The notes under the pieces were generated by a model. That model was not told where the DNA came from, made no database searches, and worked only from the letters and a program-made list of their open reading frames with translations. Shown here piece by piece: positions 1 through 8,154 of a DNA stretch of 22,326 nucleotides (positions are counted from its first letter, which is position 1; each line of letters starts with the position of its first letter). Position numbers and translations under genes: made by a program. This DNA is from Spirochaetales bacterium (GTDB lineage Bacteria > Spirochaetota > Spirochaetia > ARS1246): the NCBI GenBank assembly GCA_018644745.1, contig JABGPX010000782.1, positions 1 to 22,326 on the forward strand. Direction: 5' to 3'.

Positions 1-25
1 AAATAGAAGCAAAGCGGTACGTAAA

Positions 26-619
26 ATGGAAAGTATAGTAAAAAAGGCGTCCTATTTATTACCTACCTTTCTAAGAAACATCTTAAAGCATATTTTTATT
101 AAGCTAAGTCGAGTAGTTTGCCGGCAAAAATATGTTCATTTGGGAAAAAACGCTTTCTTAGGTAGCCGCTTCAGAATTGAAGCAAGGCGCCCATACAGGG
201 TGTCGGTTGGGGCTAATACAAATGTTGATGAATATAATATATGGAATGCTAACAGTGGAGACATAGAAATTGAAAATGATTGCTGGATTGGGGTGTATAA
301 TATATTAATGGGTCCGGTGCAGGTGCTGGCCGGCGCGTCGACGGGACCGGGCGTACGTATACTGGGTCCAAGACACGCGGTAAAAGGATATGACGCGGTC
401 GACAACGGAACTAAAACAACTATTGGAAAGAATGCGTGGATTAGCACCGACTCAATAATCATGCATGGCGTATCTATAGGAGAAAACTCAATTGTCGGTC
501 CCGGCTCTCTTGTTACGAAAGATGTACCTGCTAATTCGTACGTGGCGGGTAATCCCGCACGGGATCTAACAAAAATGGTATCGTTTGGAGAACAGATCAA
601 AGAACGTGGAAAGAAGTAG
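26..619 (+). CDS. Left-handed beta-helix (hexapeptide repeat) O-acyltransferase
   Basis: Probable acetyl- or acyltransferase of the WcaF/maltose acetyltransferase type, expected to act in the cytoplasm on a sugar or nucleotide sugar. The 197-residue protein has an N-terminal basic/hydrophobic segment (about residues 1-35), then imperfect hexapeptide repeats such as IEIENDCWIG, TTIGKNAWIST and VSIGENSIVGPGS, and ends with the family's typical VTKDVPANSYVAGNPAR segment near residues 165-180. The ATG at 26 is the first start in the window, but the frame stays open back to base 2, so the true start could lie outside; there is no clear Shine-Dalgarno. It is followed closely by an ACP and an acyl-activating ligase, suggesting a small acyl-transfer module. 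The acyl donor may be acetyl-CoA or the neighbouring carrier protein; the sequence does not decide. Confidence 0.85.
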   Translation: MESIVKKASYLLPTFLRNILKHIFIKLSRVVCRQKYVHLGKNAFLGSRFRIEARRPYRVSVGANTNVDEYNIWNANSGDIEIENDCWIGVYNILMGPVQVLAGASTGPGVRILGPRHAVKGYDAVDNGTKTTIGKNAWISTDSIIMHGVSIGENSIVGPGSLVTKDVPANSYVAGNPARDLTKMVSFGEQIKERGKK

Positions 620-656
620 GAATATTTTGCAGCTACACATGGAGCAACCGACATAT

Positions 657-908
657 ATGAAAACTAATGGCAGCGGGAAGGTAATAAGAGGTTTTGTCGT
701 CATGAATTATTTGCTTGGTGATGAGACAAGAGCTTTTACTGATGACGACTCATTTTTAGAATCAGGTATAATGGATTCTACCGGGATTTTAGAACTTATC
801 GAGTTTGTAGAAGATACATACGATCTCACAATTGAGGATGCAGAAATGGTGCCCGAAAACCTCGATTCGGTAAATAATATATGTGAATTTATTAAAAACA
901 AAACCTGA
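657..908 (+). CDS. Acyl carrier protein
   Basis: Small acidic carrier protein of 83 residues if it starts at 657. The phosphopantetheine site is seen as GIMDSTGILELIEFVE, with Ser41 as the attachment residue, followed by the conserved PENLDSVNNICEFI helix. The frame is open from 585, but that start overlaps the acyltransferase and adds an unlike N-terminal tail; the ATG at 657 has a weak GGAG about 12 bases upstream, and an in-frame ATG at 639 is a less supported alternative. It lies between an acyltransferase and an AMP-dependent ligase, so it probably carries the acyl or aminoacyl group activated by the ligase. A phosphopantetheinyl transferase (acpS) is encoded at 12787. It is unlikely to be the housekeeping fatty-acid ACP, because it sits among specialised glycan genes and its site reads DST rather than DSL. 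Confidence 0.85.
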   Translation: MKTNGSGKVIRGFVVMNYLLGDETRAFTDDDSFLESGIMDSTGILELIEFVEDTYDLTIEDAEMVPENLDSVNNICEFIKNKT

Positions 909-953
909 GTCACATTTAGCAAGGCGGAATTGTGTTTTGTATGAAAAATAAAG

Positions 954-2483
954 ATGCTGGTACATAATTTCCTCGAGAAACAAGCGATAATAGATCCTCA
1001 AAAGAACGCTGCGTGGTGCTCCGGTGATTGGTGGACCTATTCAAAACTCAATACTGTCTCTATTGCCATTGCTAACTACCTCAAGAAAGCGGGTATAAAA
1101 AGAGGCGAAAGAGTCGCACTTTTGTTGCACAATAGCCTGGAGTATATTGCCTCCTACTTTGGCGTTTTGAAAGCCGGAGCGGTTGTAGTTTCTCTTGGTA
1201 CAGATCTGCGAGATGACGGCTTGGAATACTGTTTGAATCACTCTGATGCCTCTGCTATTATTGCAGATATAGGGTTGTCGCGATTTCTTGTACCCGCGCT
1301 AAAAAAAGCACCGTTAATCAAGATGGTTATACTCGCCGGCGATACCTCCGCGGTACCATCGGGATTCGAAGAGAAGAACGTGGGTTACTTTTCTGACATA
1401 TCGGAAAGAACTGGTTCACGGGAAATACAGGAAGAGAATATCGACCTTGATCTTGCGGAAATAGTATATACATCCGGCAGCACGGGTACACCAAAGGGGG
1501 TGATGCTTTCCCATCTAAATCTTGTTGCGAATATGCATTCTATTGCCCAATATCTGCATCTTACGCCAGAAGATCGTCAAATAGTTATCCTTCCTTTTAA
1601 TTACATCTACGGTAAGTCTCTTCTTCTCACACATATTTTAGTAGGTGGATCGGTGGTTATTGATAACCGATTCATGTACCCGAATACTGTTCTAAAAACA
1701 ATGATAGATATGAAAGTAACCGGGTTTGCCGGCGTTCCTTCCACCTACGCAATCCTTCTCAATCGCTCGTCCATTCGGGATATGCATTTCCCGGCACTTC
1801 GGTATATTACTCAAGCTGGAGGTGCCATGGCACCTTCGTTGCAAGCCGATGTAGCCGATGTATTTGCTCCTGCTGCTTTGTATGTAATGTACGGAGCAAC
1901 AGAAGCCGCGCCGCGTCTGTCTTATCTGGACCCCGAGTTGCTTGAATCAAAACTGGGTTCTATTGGCAAAGCTGTGCCGAATGTAGAGCTCGAGATACAT
2001 GATGAAGATGGGAATACTCTGCCACCAGGAGAGACCGGAGAGATTGTCGCTCGAGGGTCAAATATAATGCGGGGGTATTGGAAGGATCCATCCGGAACGG
2101 AGAAAGTTCTCAAGAACGGATTTTATTATTCCGGAGATTTGGGGAAGGTTGATGCGGATGGCTTATTCTATGTAGTCGGCAGAAGTAGAGATATAATCAA
2201 AGTTAAAGGCTTCAGGGTCAGTGCTAAAGAAATAGAGGAGTGTCTACTTGACCATGAATCTATACTTGAAGCTGCCGTAATAGGCGTGGATGATCAGCTG
2301 CTAGGAGAAGCAATCAGTGCCTTCATTGTGCCGAAATCAGGTCACTGTATCACAATAGAAGAGCTAGAATCACACCTTGCGAGACGATTGCCGGCATACA
2401 AAATGCCGAAGTTTTATCAGCTTTGCAGCTCGTTGCCGAAGAATCAATCTGGTAAAGTCATGAAAAACGAGTTGAGAAAGTGA
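954..2483 (+). CDS. AMP-forming acyl/aminoacyl ligase (ANL superfamily)
   Basis: Adenylate-forming enzyme of 509 residues, normal length for acyl-CoA synthetases and stand-alone adenylation domains. Core motifs are present in order: YTSGSTGTPKG (about 172-182, ATP phosphate loop), YGATEA (313-318), YYSGDLG (391-397), VVGRSRDIIKVKGFRV (407-422) and the C-terminal PKNQSGKVMKNEL with the catalytic lysine near 501. It activates a carboxylic acid with ATP and passes it to CoA or a phosphopantetheine carrier. Because an ACP gene lies 45 bases upstream, ACP loading is the more likely use. The substrate (fatty acid, hydroxy acid or amino acid) cannot be read from the sequence. The next gene is convergent, only 9 bases away, so this ends the operon. 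Confidence 0.93.
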   Translation: MLVHNFLEKQAIIDPQKNAAWCSGDWWTYSKLNTVSIAIANYLKKAGIKRGERVALLLHNSLEYIASYFGVLKAGAVVVSLGTDLRDDGLEYCLNHSDASAIIADIGLSRFLVPALKKAPLIKMVILAGDTSAVPSGFEEKNVGYFSDISERTGSREIQEENIDLDLAEIVYTSGSTGTPKGVMLSHLNLVANMHSIAQYLHLTPEDRQIVILPFNYIYGKSLLLTHILVGGSVVIDNRFMYPNTVLKTMIDMKVTGFAGVPSTYAILLNRSSIRDMHFPALRYITQAGGAMAPSLQADVADVFAPAALYVMYGATEAAPRLSYLDPELLESKLGSIGKAVPNVELEIHDEDGNTLPPGETGEIVARGSNIMRGYWKDPSGTEKVLKNGFYYSGDLGKVDADGLFYVVGRSRDIIKVKGFRVSAKEIEECLLDHESILEAAVIGVDDQLLGEAISAFIVPKSGHCITIEELESHLARRLPAYKMPKFYQLCSSLPKNQSGKVMKNELRK

Positions 2484-2491
2484 TATTTCTC
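2474..2491. terminator. Possible bidirectional terminator hairpin
   Basis: A perfect 6-bp inverted repeat (GAGAAA/TTTCTC) with a 6-base loop overlaps the end of the ligase gene, exactly between two convergent genes. T-rich stretches follow on both strands but neither is an ideal T tract. The position is right for a terminator and the stem is short. Confidence 0.35.
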
Positions 2492-2492
2492 C

Positions 2493-3320
2493 TTATTCTT
2501 GGGGATCAATTTCAGAGAGCATTTTGAGCAATTCCGCTGCTACAAGAGCACTTCCTGTTTCATTCAGGTGTCCACCGTCGTTCGTGATGTCTGGATTCAA
2601 AGCGTAGTAAATTTCGCCGTTATTTTCTTTTGTAATACGGCTTCCGTTTGGCGTTGTGGATTCAATTTTGGCGATATCGAAGATGGGTTCCTTGCCGGAA
2701 TAGGTTTTGCGCAGCAATTCGTTGTACTCCTGTTTTTTAATATTTTCCTGTACGCCATACGGTGCTCTTCCCAGGATTTTTTTAACCCATGCTTTCGGGC
2801 CCTTTTGAATGGTTGTTAGCGGTGCGGTGAAGTGTATAAATTCTATGTCGGGATAATTTGTCTGCAAAGATGCTATTGTCTTTTGGTACGTAGAAAAAAG
2901 TGCACCCACGTTCGTAGACAGGTCAAAATCAATATAACAGAATTTGAGAAAGGCAATATCTATTAAGTCACCGATACCTGATTTTATAGCATTTTCAAAT
3001 GCCTTGATTTTAGACTCCGGTTTTGTATTCACCCCGGCACGAAAATGCAAGAAGACTGGAGGTGAAAAATCCTTCGCGTTTGTGGATTCCATTATTGGGA
3101 TAGAAATTCGACCATCATTTTTTAGTACTCTTTCAATACCATCGATAATATTGAAACCTACTGACTGATGTCCGAAGAATATAGTTTTTTTTGAGAGATT
3201 TTGCAGGGATTTGGTAGATATGCTACTGAGAGACAAGTCGCTTGCTTTATAGGTCATTTGGTTTTCTCCGCATGAGATCAGCAATAGAATTGTAAAAACG
3301 CAGATACTTATGTATTTCAC
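2493..3320 (-). CDS. SGNH-hydrolase-like lipoprotein
   Basis: Predicted lipoprotein of 275 residues. The N terminus has a hydrophobic core ending in the lipobox LISC with Cys17, so the mature protein should be lipid-anchored at the cell envelope. The mature part has FFGHQSVGFNIIDG (about 47-60), where an SGNH enzyme would carry its nucleophile block, and DGGHLNETGSALVAAELL near the C terminus, resembling the D-x-x-H block of SGNH/GDSL hydrolases. The canonical GDS triplet is not present, so family membership is tentative. It is the last gene of the minus-strand set, 29 bases after the NadE-like gene. In that context it could add or remove an acyl group on a glycan, but this is inference. Other possibilities are a non-catalytic polysaccharide-associated lipoprotein. 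Confidence 0.6.
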   Translation of the reverse strand: MKYISICVFTILLLISCGENQMTYKASDLSLSSISTKSLQNLSKKTIFFGHQSVGFNIIDGIERVLKNDGRISIPIMESTNAKDFSPPVFLHFRAGVNTKPESKIKAFENAIKSGIGDLIDIAFLKFCYIDFDLSTNVGALFSTYQKTIASLQTNYPDIEFIHFTAPLTTIQKGPKAWVKKILGRAPYGVQENIKKQEYNELLRKTYSGKEPIFDIAKIESTTPNGSRITKENNGEIYYALNPDITNDGGHLNETGSALVAAELLKMLSEIDPQE

Positions 3321-3349
3321 TTTATATTCCTGATTTTGTTTTATATATA

Positions 3350-4345
3350 TTAAAACGCCGAGGCTGATGTATCCACTTCCGGGATTTTTTCCATTAAGAC
3401 CGGATGCATATGCAGATATCTTGTAGTTCTTCGCTTTTGTTCAATATCCCGATACACTCTCGCTAGTTCATCGAGGGAAAGGTTTGAGGCCTCGGCAACT
3501 TCTACCGCTGGAATATCATTGTTCTTTCCGAATAGGCATAGATCCATTTGCTGATATGGGAGTGAAAAGTAAAACTCATCTTGGCCCTGCGGCATTGAAT
3601 AGGTATCGGTTGTCGGTGGGCGGTTTCTGATTTCCGGCGGGATATCAAGAAAATCGGCAAGCTGGTAAACCTGAGATTTATACAGGTGGGCAATCGGTTT
3701 AAAGTCCGCGGCACCGTCTCCCAGCTTAACAAAAAAGCCCTGATCATATTCGAGACGATTCGGTGTGCCTGCCACAGCGTAGTTGAGAGAGTCTGCATTA
3801 TAGTATTCCAGCATCTTCCTGGTTCGCTGCTTGAAGTTCGTTGCGGCGACGATACGAAGGTAAGCATCCGGTGTAAGCCTCTTTTTTATTACTATGCCTT
3901 CAGGGCTGACCGCAACCGCGGAGAATATCCTGAATGAATCAGTTCGTATGACACTGGGAAGGACAATTTTTACTTTCCAATCGTCATCAAACTCCGGAAT
4001 TATCTTTCTTACAGCTTCATTCCGCCTTTCGTAGCAGCCGGTACTGTTTAGAATTCCAGTAATATTCTCCGTAATGGTGTTTATTCCCAGTTGATCAGCG
4101 AGCAACTCACCAAGTTCCAGCGAATCGTCAGAGGAGTCCTGTTCTGGAAGGAAAAGCCCCAAAACCCGCTCTTTGCCCATTGCTTTTACGCATAGCGCTG
4201 CAACTACGCTGCTGTCGATACCGCCCGACATCGCGACAACAGCACCTCTCTTCTTCATTTCCTTTCCTATGGCTGTATGAATTCTCGCGGCGATTCGATC
4301 TGATTCATCCGCCGCGGATATTTTTAATGAATTGCTGCTGAACAT
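3350..4345 (-). CDS. NadE-like ATP-dependent amide ligase (NAD synthase family)
   Basis: PP-loop ATP pyrophosphatase of 331 residues. It has the SGGIDSS loop at about residues 40-46 and NAD-synthase landmarks GTPNRLEYDQGFFVKLGDG, then FKPIAHLYKSQVYQLADFL and RNRPPTTDT. NAD synthases adenylate a carboxylate and replace it with ammonia. There is no nitrilase-type glutaminase domain, so this is the ammonia-dependent form. Its place 30 bases after an AsnB-type amidotransferase, amid glycan genes, suggests a specialised paralogue that amidates a sugar acid or amino acid rather than the cell's NAD synthase. This is inference: a genuine NadE role is not excluded. The segment after PTTD, where NAD synthases usually read GQTDE, here reads YSMPQGQDEFYFS, with an insertion-like change. 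Confidence 0.8.
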   Translation of the reverse strand: MFSSNSLKISAADESDRIAARIHTAIGKEMKKRGAVVAMSGGIDSSVVAALCVKAMGKERVLGLFLPEQDSSDDSLELGELLADQLGINTITENITGILNSTGCYERRNEAVRKIIPEFDDDWKVKIVLPSVIRTDSFRIFSAVAVSPEGIVIKKRLTPDAYLRIVAATNFKQRTRKMLEYYNADSLNYAVAGTPNRLEYDQGFFVKLGDGAADFKPIAHLYKSQVYQLADFLDIPPEIRNRPPTTDTYSMPQGQDEFYFSLPYQQMDLCLFGKNNDIPAVEVAEASNLSLDELARVYRDIEQKRRTTRYLHMHPVLMEKIPEVDTSASAF

Positions 4346-4375
4346 GAAAACCCCTTATCGAACGGTTTTAGTAAA

Positions 4376-6376
4376 CTATCTTCTATCAATAACAGTAACT
4401 GGTTCAAGAGGGTGATTTCGACGATACGCCGACAAATCGCCCTTAATAAAGTATTCATGGCAGAGAAGAGTCGACAATGCGCCTACTATTCTCATGTTGT
4501 CTGTATTGCTCATATTTCTCCCGTTGCATTTCCTCCCTTTCTGAATGAGGAGTCTTAAAGCATCAGGATTTATTATACCGGTTTCGTTTACATATGATTC
4601 TCTGGTTATCTCTCCAAGCCAGTCGGGTTCCTTCTCCAGGAAAAAACTGCTTGCATCCGGCGATCTGTAAGGCTGCTTAGGACGGGAAATTATCTCCTCC
4701 GGAATTAGTTCTGAGAATGATTTCTTTAGAATATATTTTTCATTCAAACCCATTAGTTTAAACTGAGGCGGCAATGAATTCGAAAATTCTACAATGTTCA
4801 CATCGAGAAACGGGAATCGACCTTCAATAGAATTTGCCATGAGCATTCTGTCTCCTTGGGCAGATAGAATATATCCGGCAAGGATGGTGGTCGTTTCGAG
4901 CGACTGGGCTCGAGCCAGAAGGTCCCAACTATCCGATTCCTTGGGCATACTGTCTATGAGTTCTTCAATTATTTCCGGTTCTTTACTCCTATTCTGAGCA
5001 TCCTGGTGGAGCATAACCTGTGCTTTCGAGGTAGTGTCCCATCTTGTCCTGTGGGAAAGCGCGCGGTCCGTCAGATCAAGATTGTTGCTAAAAAAGGCTT
5101 TGGCAAATGCCGGTGCTCGCCCGGGTGCCCTGTCCATCCAGGGGTAGAGAAGGGCAACGACATCTGATCTTTTTATAGATTCTGGATCTCGGGCGATGAA
5201 TTCCCGAACCTTTGCCTCTCTAAAGATGTCATATCCGGCAAGAACTTCGTCCGCACCTTCGCCGGTAACCACTACTTTATACCCGGCAGTTCGCACAAGC
5301 TTTGAGAGAAGGTAAAGGGGAGCGGGAGCGGTACGTAGGATAGGGCGCTCCGCGTGCCACATCACCTCCGGAAACACTTTACCTATTTTAGAACGATGAA
5401 TCACGATGCTCTGATGCTTTGTGCCAAGACGAGTTGCCATTAGGTTTTGAAAACGGCTTTCATCGAAATTTGCATCGGCGAACTGTACTGAGAAAGTGTT
5501 CAAAGGCGTGTTTGTGTATTTGCTTATAATAGCCGATGTAACTGAGGAATCAATACCTCCTGAGAGGTAAGCGCCCACAGGTACATCGCTTCGGTGGAAT
5601 CTGATTTGCACTGCGTTTATGAGAAGTTTGTGGAATTCTTCCTGGGCATCCCTTAATGAAAGATTGTTTTTACTATTTCTTGAAGGATAGTTGGGGCGCC
5701 AGTACATTTTCGATTTGAATGATCGTTTTTGCTCTCCATCACATTTAATTATCGCATAATGCGCCGGGGGAAGTTGGTTTATTTTTTCGAATGCCGTTCT
5801 TGGCGCGACAGGGCACCAAAATGTAAATACTTGCTCGAGACCGGCGGCGTCAAACTTTCTATGAATGCTTCTATCGGCGAATAGAGCTTTTATTTCTGAT
5901 GCAAAATGAAGCCTTCCGTTGTGAAACGTATAATATAGTGGACGTATACCGGCGCGGTCACGGCATAGAATGCACACGCGATTATGAGCGTCCCATATAG
6001 CTGCCGCCCACTGCCCGTTAAATCGGCTAAAGCATTGGGTCCCCCACTCTTCATATGCGTGAAGGAAAACTTCCGTGTCGGATTTTGTTTTGAATTTATG
6101 TCCGGCTTGTATTAGCTCCTCGCGAAGCTCTACGTAGTTGTATAATTCGCCGTTGTAGGTTATCCAAAGAGCCTCGTTTTCGTTACTAAGAGGTTGCGTG
6201 CCTGTTTCCAGATCTATTATGGCTAAACGTGAATGCCCTAGAATAGCCCGGCGATCTAGATACAAACCGCTGGAATCGGGCCCTCTGTGGCGAAGCTGCC
6301 CGAGCATACTCTTTACGATTTCAGGATCAGGTGAGGGTCTGTCTGCATAATTAACTATTCCGCAGATTCCGCACAT
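4376..6376 (-). CDS. asnB: Asparagine synthase-type glutamine amidotransferase
   Basis: Class II amidotransferase of 666 residues. The mature start MCGICGIV places the nucleophile at Cys2; further glutaminase motifs are LRHRGPDSSG (28-37), GHSRLAIIDL (47-56), NGELYNY (75-81) and the SDTEV segment near 99. The synthetase half has the PP-loop LSGGIDSS at about 271-278 and a later GEGADEVLAGYD segment. It hydrolyses glutamine and uses the ammonia to amidate a carboxylate activated with ATP. True asparagine formation or amidation of a glycan or carrier-bound acid are both possible; many capsule and exopolysaccharide loci have such paralogues. It is about 70-100 residues longer than E. coli AsnB, as usual for this exopolysaccharide group. 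Its start overlaps the ACP-like gene by 22 bases, indicating translational coupling. The intact Cys2 argues against it being a lasso cyclase. Confidence 0.92.
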   Translation of the reverse strand: MCGICGIVNYADRPSPDPEIVKSMLGQLRHRGPDSSGLYLDRRAILGHSRLAIIDLETGTQPLSNENEALWITYNGELYNYVELREELIQAGHKFKTKSDTEVFLHAYEEWGTQCFSRFNGQWAAAIWDAHNRVCILCRDRAGIRPLYYTFHNGRLHFASEIKALFADRSIHRKFDAAGLEQVFTFWCPVAPRTAFEKINQLPPAHYAIIKCDGEQKRSFKSKMYWRPNYPSRNSKNNLSLRDAQEEFHKLLINAVQIRFHRSDVPVGAYLSGGIDSSVTSAIISKYTNTPLNTFSVQFADANFDESRFQNLMATRLGTKHQSIVIHRSKIGKVFPEVMWHAERPILRTAPAPLYLLSKLVRTAGYKVVVTGEGADEVLAGYDIFREAKVREFIARDPESIKRSDVVALLYPWMDRAPGRAPAFAKAFFSNNLDLTDRALSHRTRWDTTSKAQVMLHQDAQNRSKEPEIIEELIDSMPKESDSWDLLARAQSLETTTILAGYILSAQGDRMLMANSIEGRFPFLDVNIVEFSNSLPPQFKLMGLNEKYILKKSFSELIPEEIISRPKQPYRSPDASSFFLEKEPDWLGEITRESYVNETGIINPDALRLLIQKGRKCNGRNMSNTDNMRIVGALSTLLCHEYFIKGDLSAYRRNHPLEPVTVIDRR

Positions 6377-6585
6377 GCCAGTTTTTCCTTCACAAACGTG
6401 ATTATCAATTTCGATGAGCCCAATAGTTTTGGCGATATTTCATCATCTGATAGTTTTAAGTGGAATGTGTCTTCAATGAATAACGCCGTTTCAAGAATAG
6501 ATTCTGCTATTCTGCCTTCTTTTGTTTGAACATATTCTAACAATATGCTGTACGCTCTGTGCGTTTCATTCGGATAAATACTCAT
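6355..6585 (-). CDS. ACP-like protein lacking the usual phosphopantetheine serine
   Basis: A 76-residue protein that aligns well with the second half of acyl carrier proteins: ILETALFIEDTFHLKLSDDE followed by the ISPKLLGSS helix-loop and ITFVKEKL. In the ACP at 657 the matching segment is ILELIEFVEDTYDL. Aligned this way, the pantetheine serine of the DS motif corresponds to Ala27 (GRIAES), and the loop between helix I and helix II is about ten residues shorter than normal. A serine occurs two residues later (Ser29), which may or may not be modified. The ATG at 6585 is preferred over an upstream ATG at 6648 because it has GGGGAA close upstream and gives a normal ACP length. It heads the minus-strand operon and overlaps asnB by 22 bases. 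It may be a decayed ACP or a non-carrier partner of the amidotransferase. Confidence 0.7.
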   Translation of the reverse strand: MSIYPNETHRAYSILLEYVQTKEGRIAESILETALFIEDTFHLKLSDDEISPKLLGSSKLIITFVKEKLACAESAE

Positions 6586-6807
6586 TGTGGTAATTCCCCA
6601 ATTTATTGCATGTTTATGCGATATTAGCTTAAAGTCAAGAGATATCATATGCTCTTACCGAAATGGATCATTGATTAGTAATTTGGTCTAGAAAGTGCTA
6701 ATAGTCCTCTCGTATTACTAGAAAAATATCATACTTTTTACCTATTGGCCTATGATATATTCGAGGTTATTGTTTTAGTAGATTTCAATAACGTAAGGAG
6801 ATTTCTA
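6586..6807. other. Divergent intergenic region, AT-rich
   Basis: About 220 bases between the minus-strand ACP-like operon and the plus-strand secreted-protein gene, so both promoters should lie here. A TATGATATAT box at 6751-6760 is a possible -10 for the plus-strand gene, but no good -35 stands at the right distance. I see no riboswitch, operator palindrome or small gene that I can support. Confidence 0.4.
6795..6800 (+). promoter_or_regulatory. Ribosome binding site that fixes the start at 6808
   Basis: AAGGAG lies 7 bases before the ATG at 6808. This, with the signal peptide that begins there, rules out the upstream in-frame ATG at 6745. Confidence 0.8.
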
Positions 6808-7218
6808 ATGAAAGTAGCTTCAAGAGGTTTGCTAGTTGTAGTTTTCCTTTTTGTAACAATGTTGGCTTTTGCAGGTCCTAACACCACGCTCGATTTGAAA
6901 TTTACCAGTGATCCAAATAGTGTGAATTTCAGAGGAGGCGGTGTTGTACCTATAGTCATGTTTGGAAATGAACAAACATTGTTTTCCAGTTCCGATATTA
7001 AACTAGTCAGAATCGAGTGGAATGCTGTACCAACTTCTGAATACAGAATTAATAGCGGTGATGAAAATAATGATGGGTTTACGGATATAAAAATATTTGT
7101 AAAGAAACAATGGCTAAAAACTGCTGTATATGCATCTGCTACCAACATTACGGTGGCCGTACACACAACGACAGGCGTCTGGATTGGTGAAGATTCTATT
7201 AGGATAGTAAAATATTAA
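6808..7218 (+). CDS. Small secreted protein with a calcium-loop motif
   Basis: A 136-residue protein with a clear signal peptide: basic start MKVASRG, a hydrophobic core and a likely signal peptidase I site after AFA at about residue 22. The mature part has the pattern LDLKFTSDPNSVNFRGGGVV and PIVMFG, recalling a domain found in many secreted bacterial proteins that reads like IDIKPGS-PN-IN-GVIPVAI, followed by DENNDGFTD at 85-93. The latter fits the D-x-N-x-D-G-x-x-D pattern of EF-hand or dockerin-like calcium loops. It would therefore be a single-domain extracellular or periplasmic protein that may bind calcium. Function is unknown. It is convergent with the phosphoesterase gene, 8 bases away, and is visibly more AT-rich than the rml genes. 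Confidence 0.75.
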   Translation: MKVASRGLLVVVFLFVTMLAFAGPNTTLDLKFTSDPNSVNFRGGGVVPIVMFGNEQTLFSSSDIKLVRIEWNAVPTSEYRINSGDENNDGFTDIKIFVKKQWLKTAVYASATNITVAVHTTTGVWIGEDSIRIVKY

Positions 7219-7226
7219 TAGCATAG

Positions 7227-8060
7227 TTAGCGAAATAGCCTTATTAGTACTAATTCCGGGGGATTGAGGATTCGCAAAGGGATTTTTGCGGCACCTAATC
7301 CCCTGCTTACAATCATTGTCGTTTTATTTCTTTTGTGCATTCCTTTATATATTGTTGGGAAAAAGCCTTGGTTTGGAGCAAAAAGCCCCCCTACGAATGG
7401 CAGTTGCCATAGACCTCCATGGGCGTGACCAGATAACACGACGTCAACTCCCAATGAAGAATAGGTTCCAAGCAATTCGGGTCTGTGAGATAACAGGATT
7501 GACGGGATACTGTCGCCTGTTGATTGAACCATTTCATTTAGGTTTTGTCTGAATTTGGCAATGGCTTCACTTTTTCTATAAGAGAACATAGAGGGGTCGT
7601 CAATGCCGATAATCCACAGGAAGCTATCTTTTCTGGTAATTTTTTCGGGCTGAATGAGCAGTCTGCCGCCGGCTTCTATTACGGCATCCTTTATTATTGT
7701 CCAATTGCGATTATGCGCTTCGTGGTTGCCCGTTATGAAGTAAGTTGGCCAATTATTTGAAAGCTGTTGTATTAATGCAATAGCGTTTCGTGCTGACTTT
7801 TGGTAGCTAATCACTAAATCGCCGGTAAATACGCAGATATCCGGCTTCAAATTGGTGATCTTTCGTATAATTCTTCGCTGTTTTCTACCAAAACGTTTGT
7901 TATGCAAATCAGAAAATTGAGCTATTTTGAATCCTTCAAATTCATCCGGTAATCCTTGGATGTCCAACCTATATTCCGAAACGGCTAAACGATTGTTGCC
8001 AAATGCTGCAAGCATTGTAATAATCGCAATTACAGAAAACAAAATTGCTATTTCGACCAT
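7227..8060 (-). CDS. Membrane-anchored metallophosphoesterase (YkuE/YaeI type)
   Basis: Calcineurin-like phosphoesterase of 277 residues. It begins with one transmembrane segment (about residues 3-20), then FKIAQFSDLH (44-53), DICVFTGDLV (74-83), GNHEAHN (111-117), a LLSHRPELL segment and SGHAHGGLWQLPF: the five metal-binding blocks of this family. YkuE and YaeI relatives act on lipid or phosphorylated substrates at the membrane. The ATG at 8060 gives the usual single-anchor layout. An ATG at 8189 is in frame, but the extra 43 residues would be read antisense to the conserved start of rmlA, so they are probably not real. Shine-Dalgarno is weak at 8060. Exact substrate is unknown; there is no obvious link to the neighbouring glycan genes beyond envelope location. 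Confidence 0.88.
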   Translation of the reverse strand: MVEIAILFSVIAIITMLAAFGNNRLAVSEYRLDIQGLPDEFEGFKIAQFSDLHNKRFGRKQRRIIRKITNLKPDICVFTGDLVISYQKSARNAIALIQQLSNNWPTYFITGNHEAHNRNWTIIKDAVIEAGGRLLIQPEKITRKDSFLWIIGIDDPSMFSYRKSEAIAKFRQNLNEMVQSTGDSIPSILLSHRPELLGTYSSLGVDVVLSGHAHGGLWQLPFVGGLFAPNQGFFPTIYKGMHKRNKTTMIVSRGLGAAKIPLRILNPPELVLIRLFR

Positions 8061-8154
8061 CGTGGATATTTTCTCACTATTAAAACTCGCTGTTTTAGGT
8101 AGCACAGATAGTAAATCTAAGCCAAAATAGTACAGAAATAACGGAGCATGCACA

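Noticed and set aside
136..654. 172-codon open frame antisense to the acyltransferase
   Set aside because: It overlaps a gene with clear hexapeptide motifs, and its own translation shows no recognisable domain.
585..656. ACP start at 585 or 639
   Set aside because: 585 lies inside the acyltransferase gene and gives a tail unlike ACPs; 639 has no Shine-Dalgarno. 657 gives normal ACP length with a weak GGAG.
4376..6376. The AsnB-type gene as the missing lasso cyclase
   Set aside because: It has the full glutaminase start with Cys2 and all glutaminase motifs, is about 8 kb away on the other strand, and is coupled to ACP-like and NadE-like genes. Lasso cyclases normally lack the nucleophile and lie beside B1/B2.
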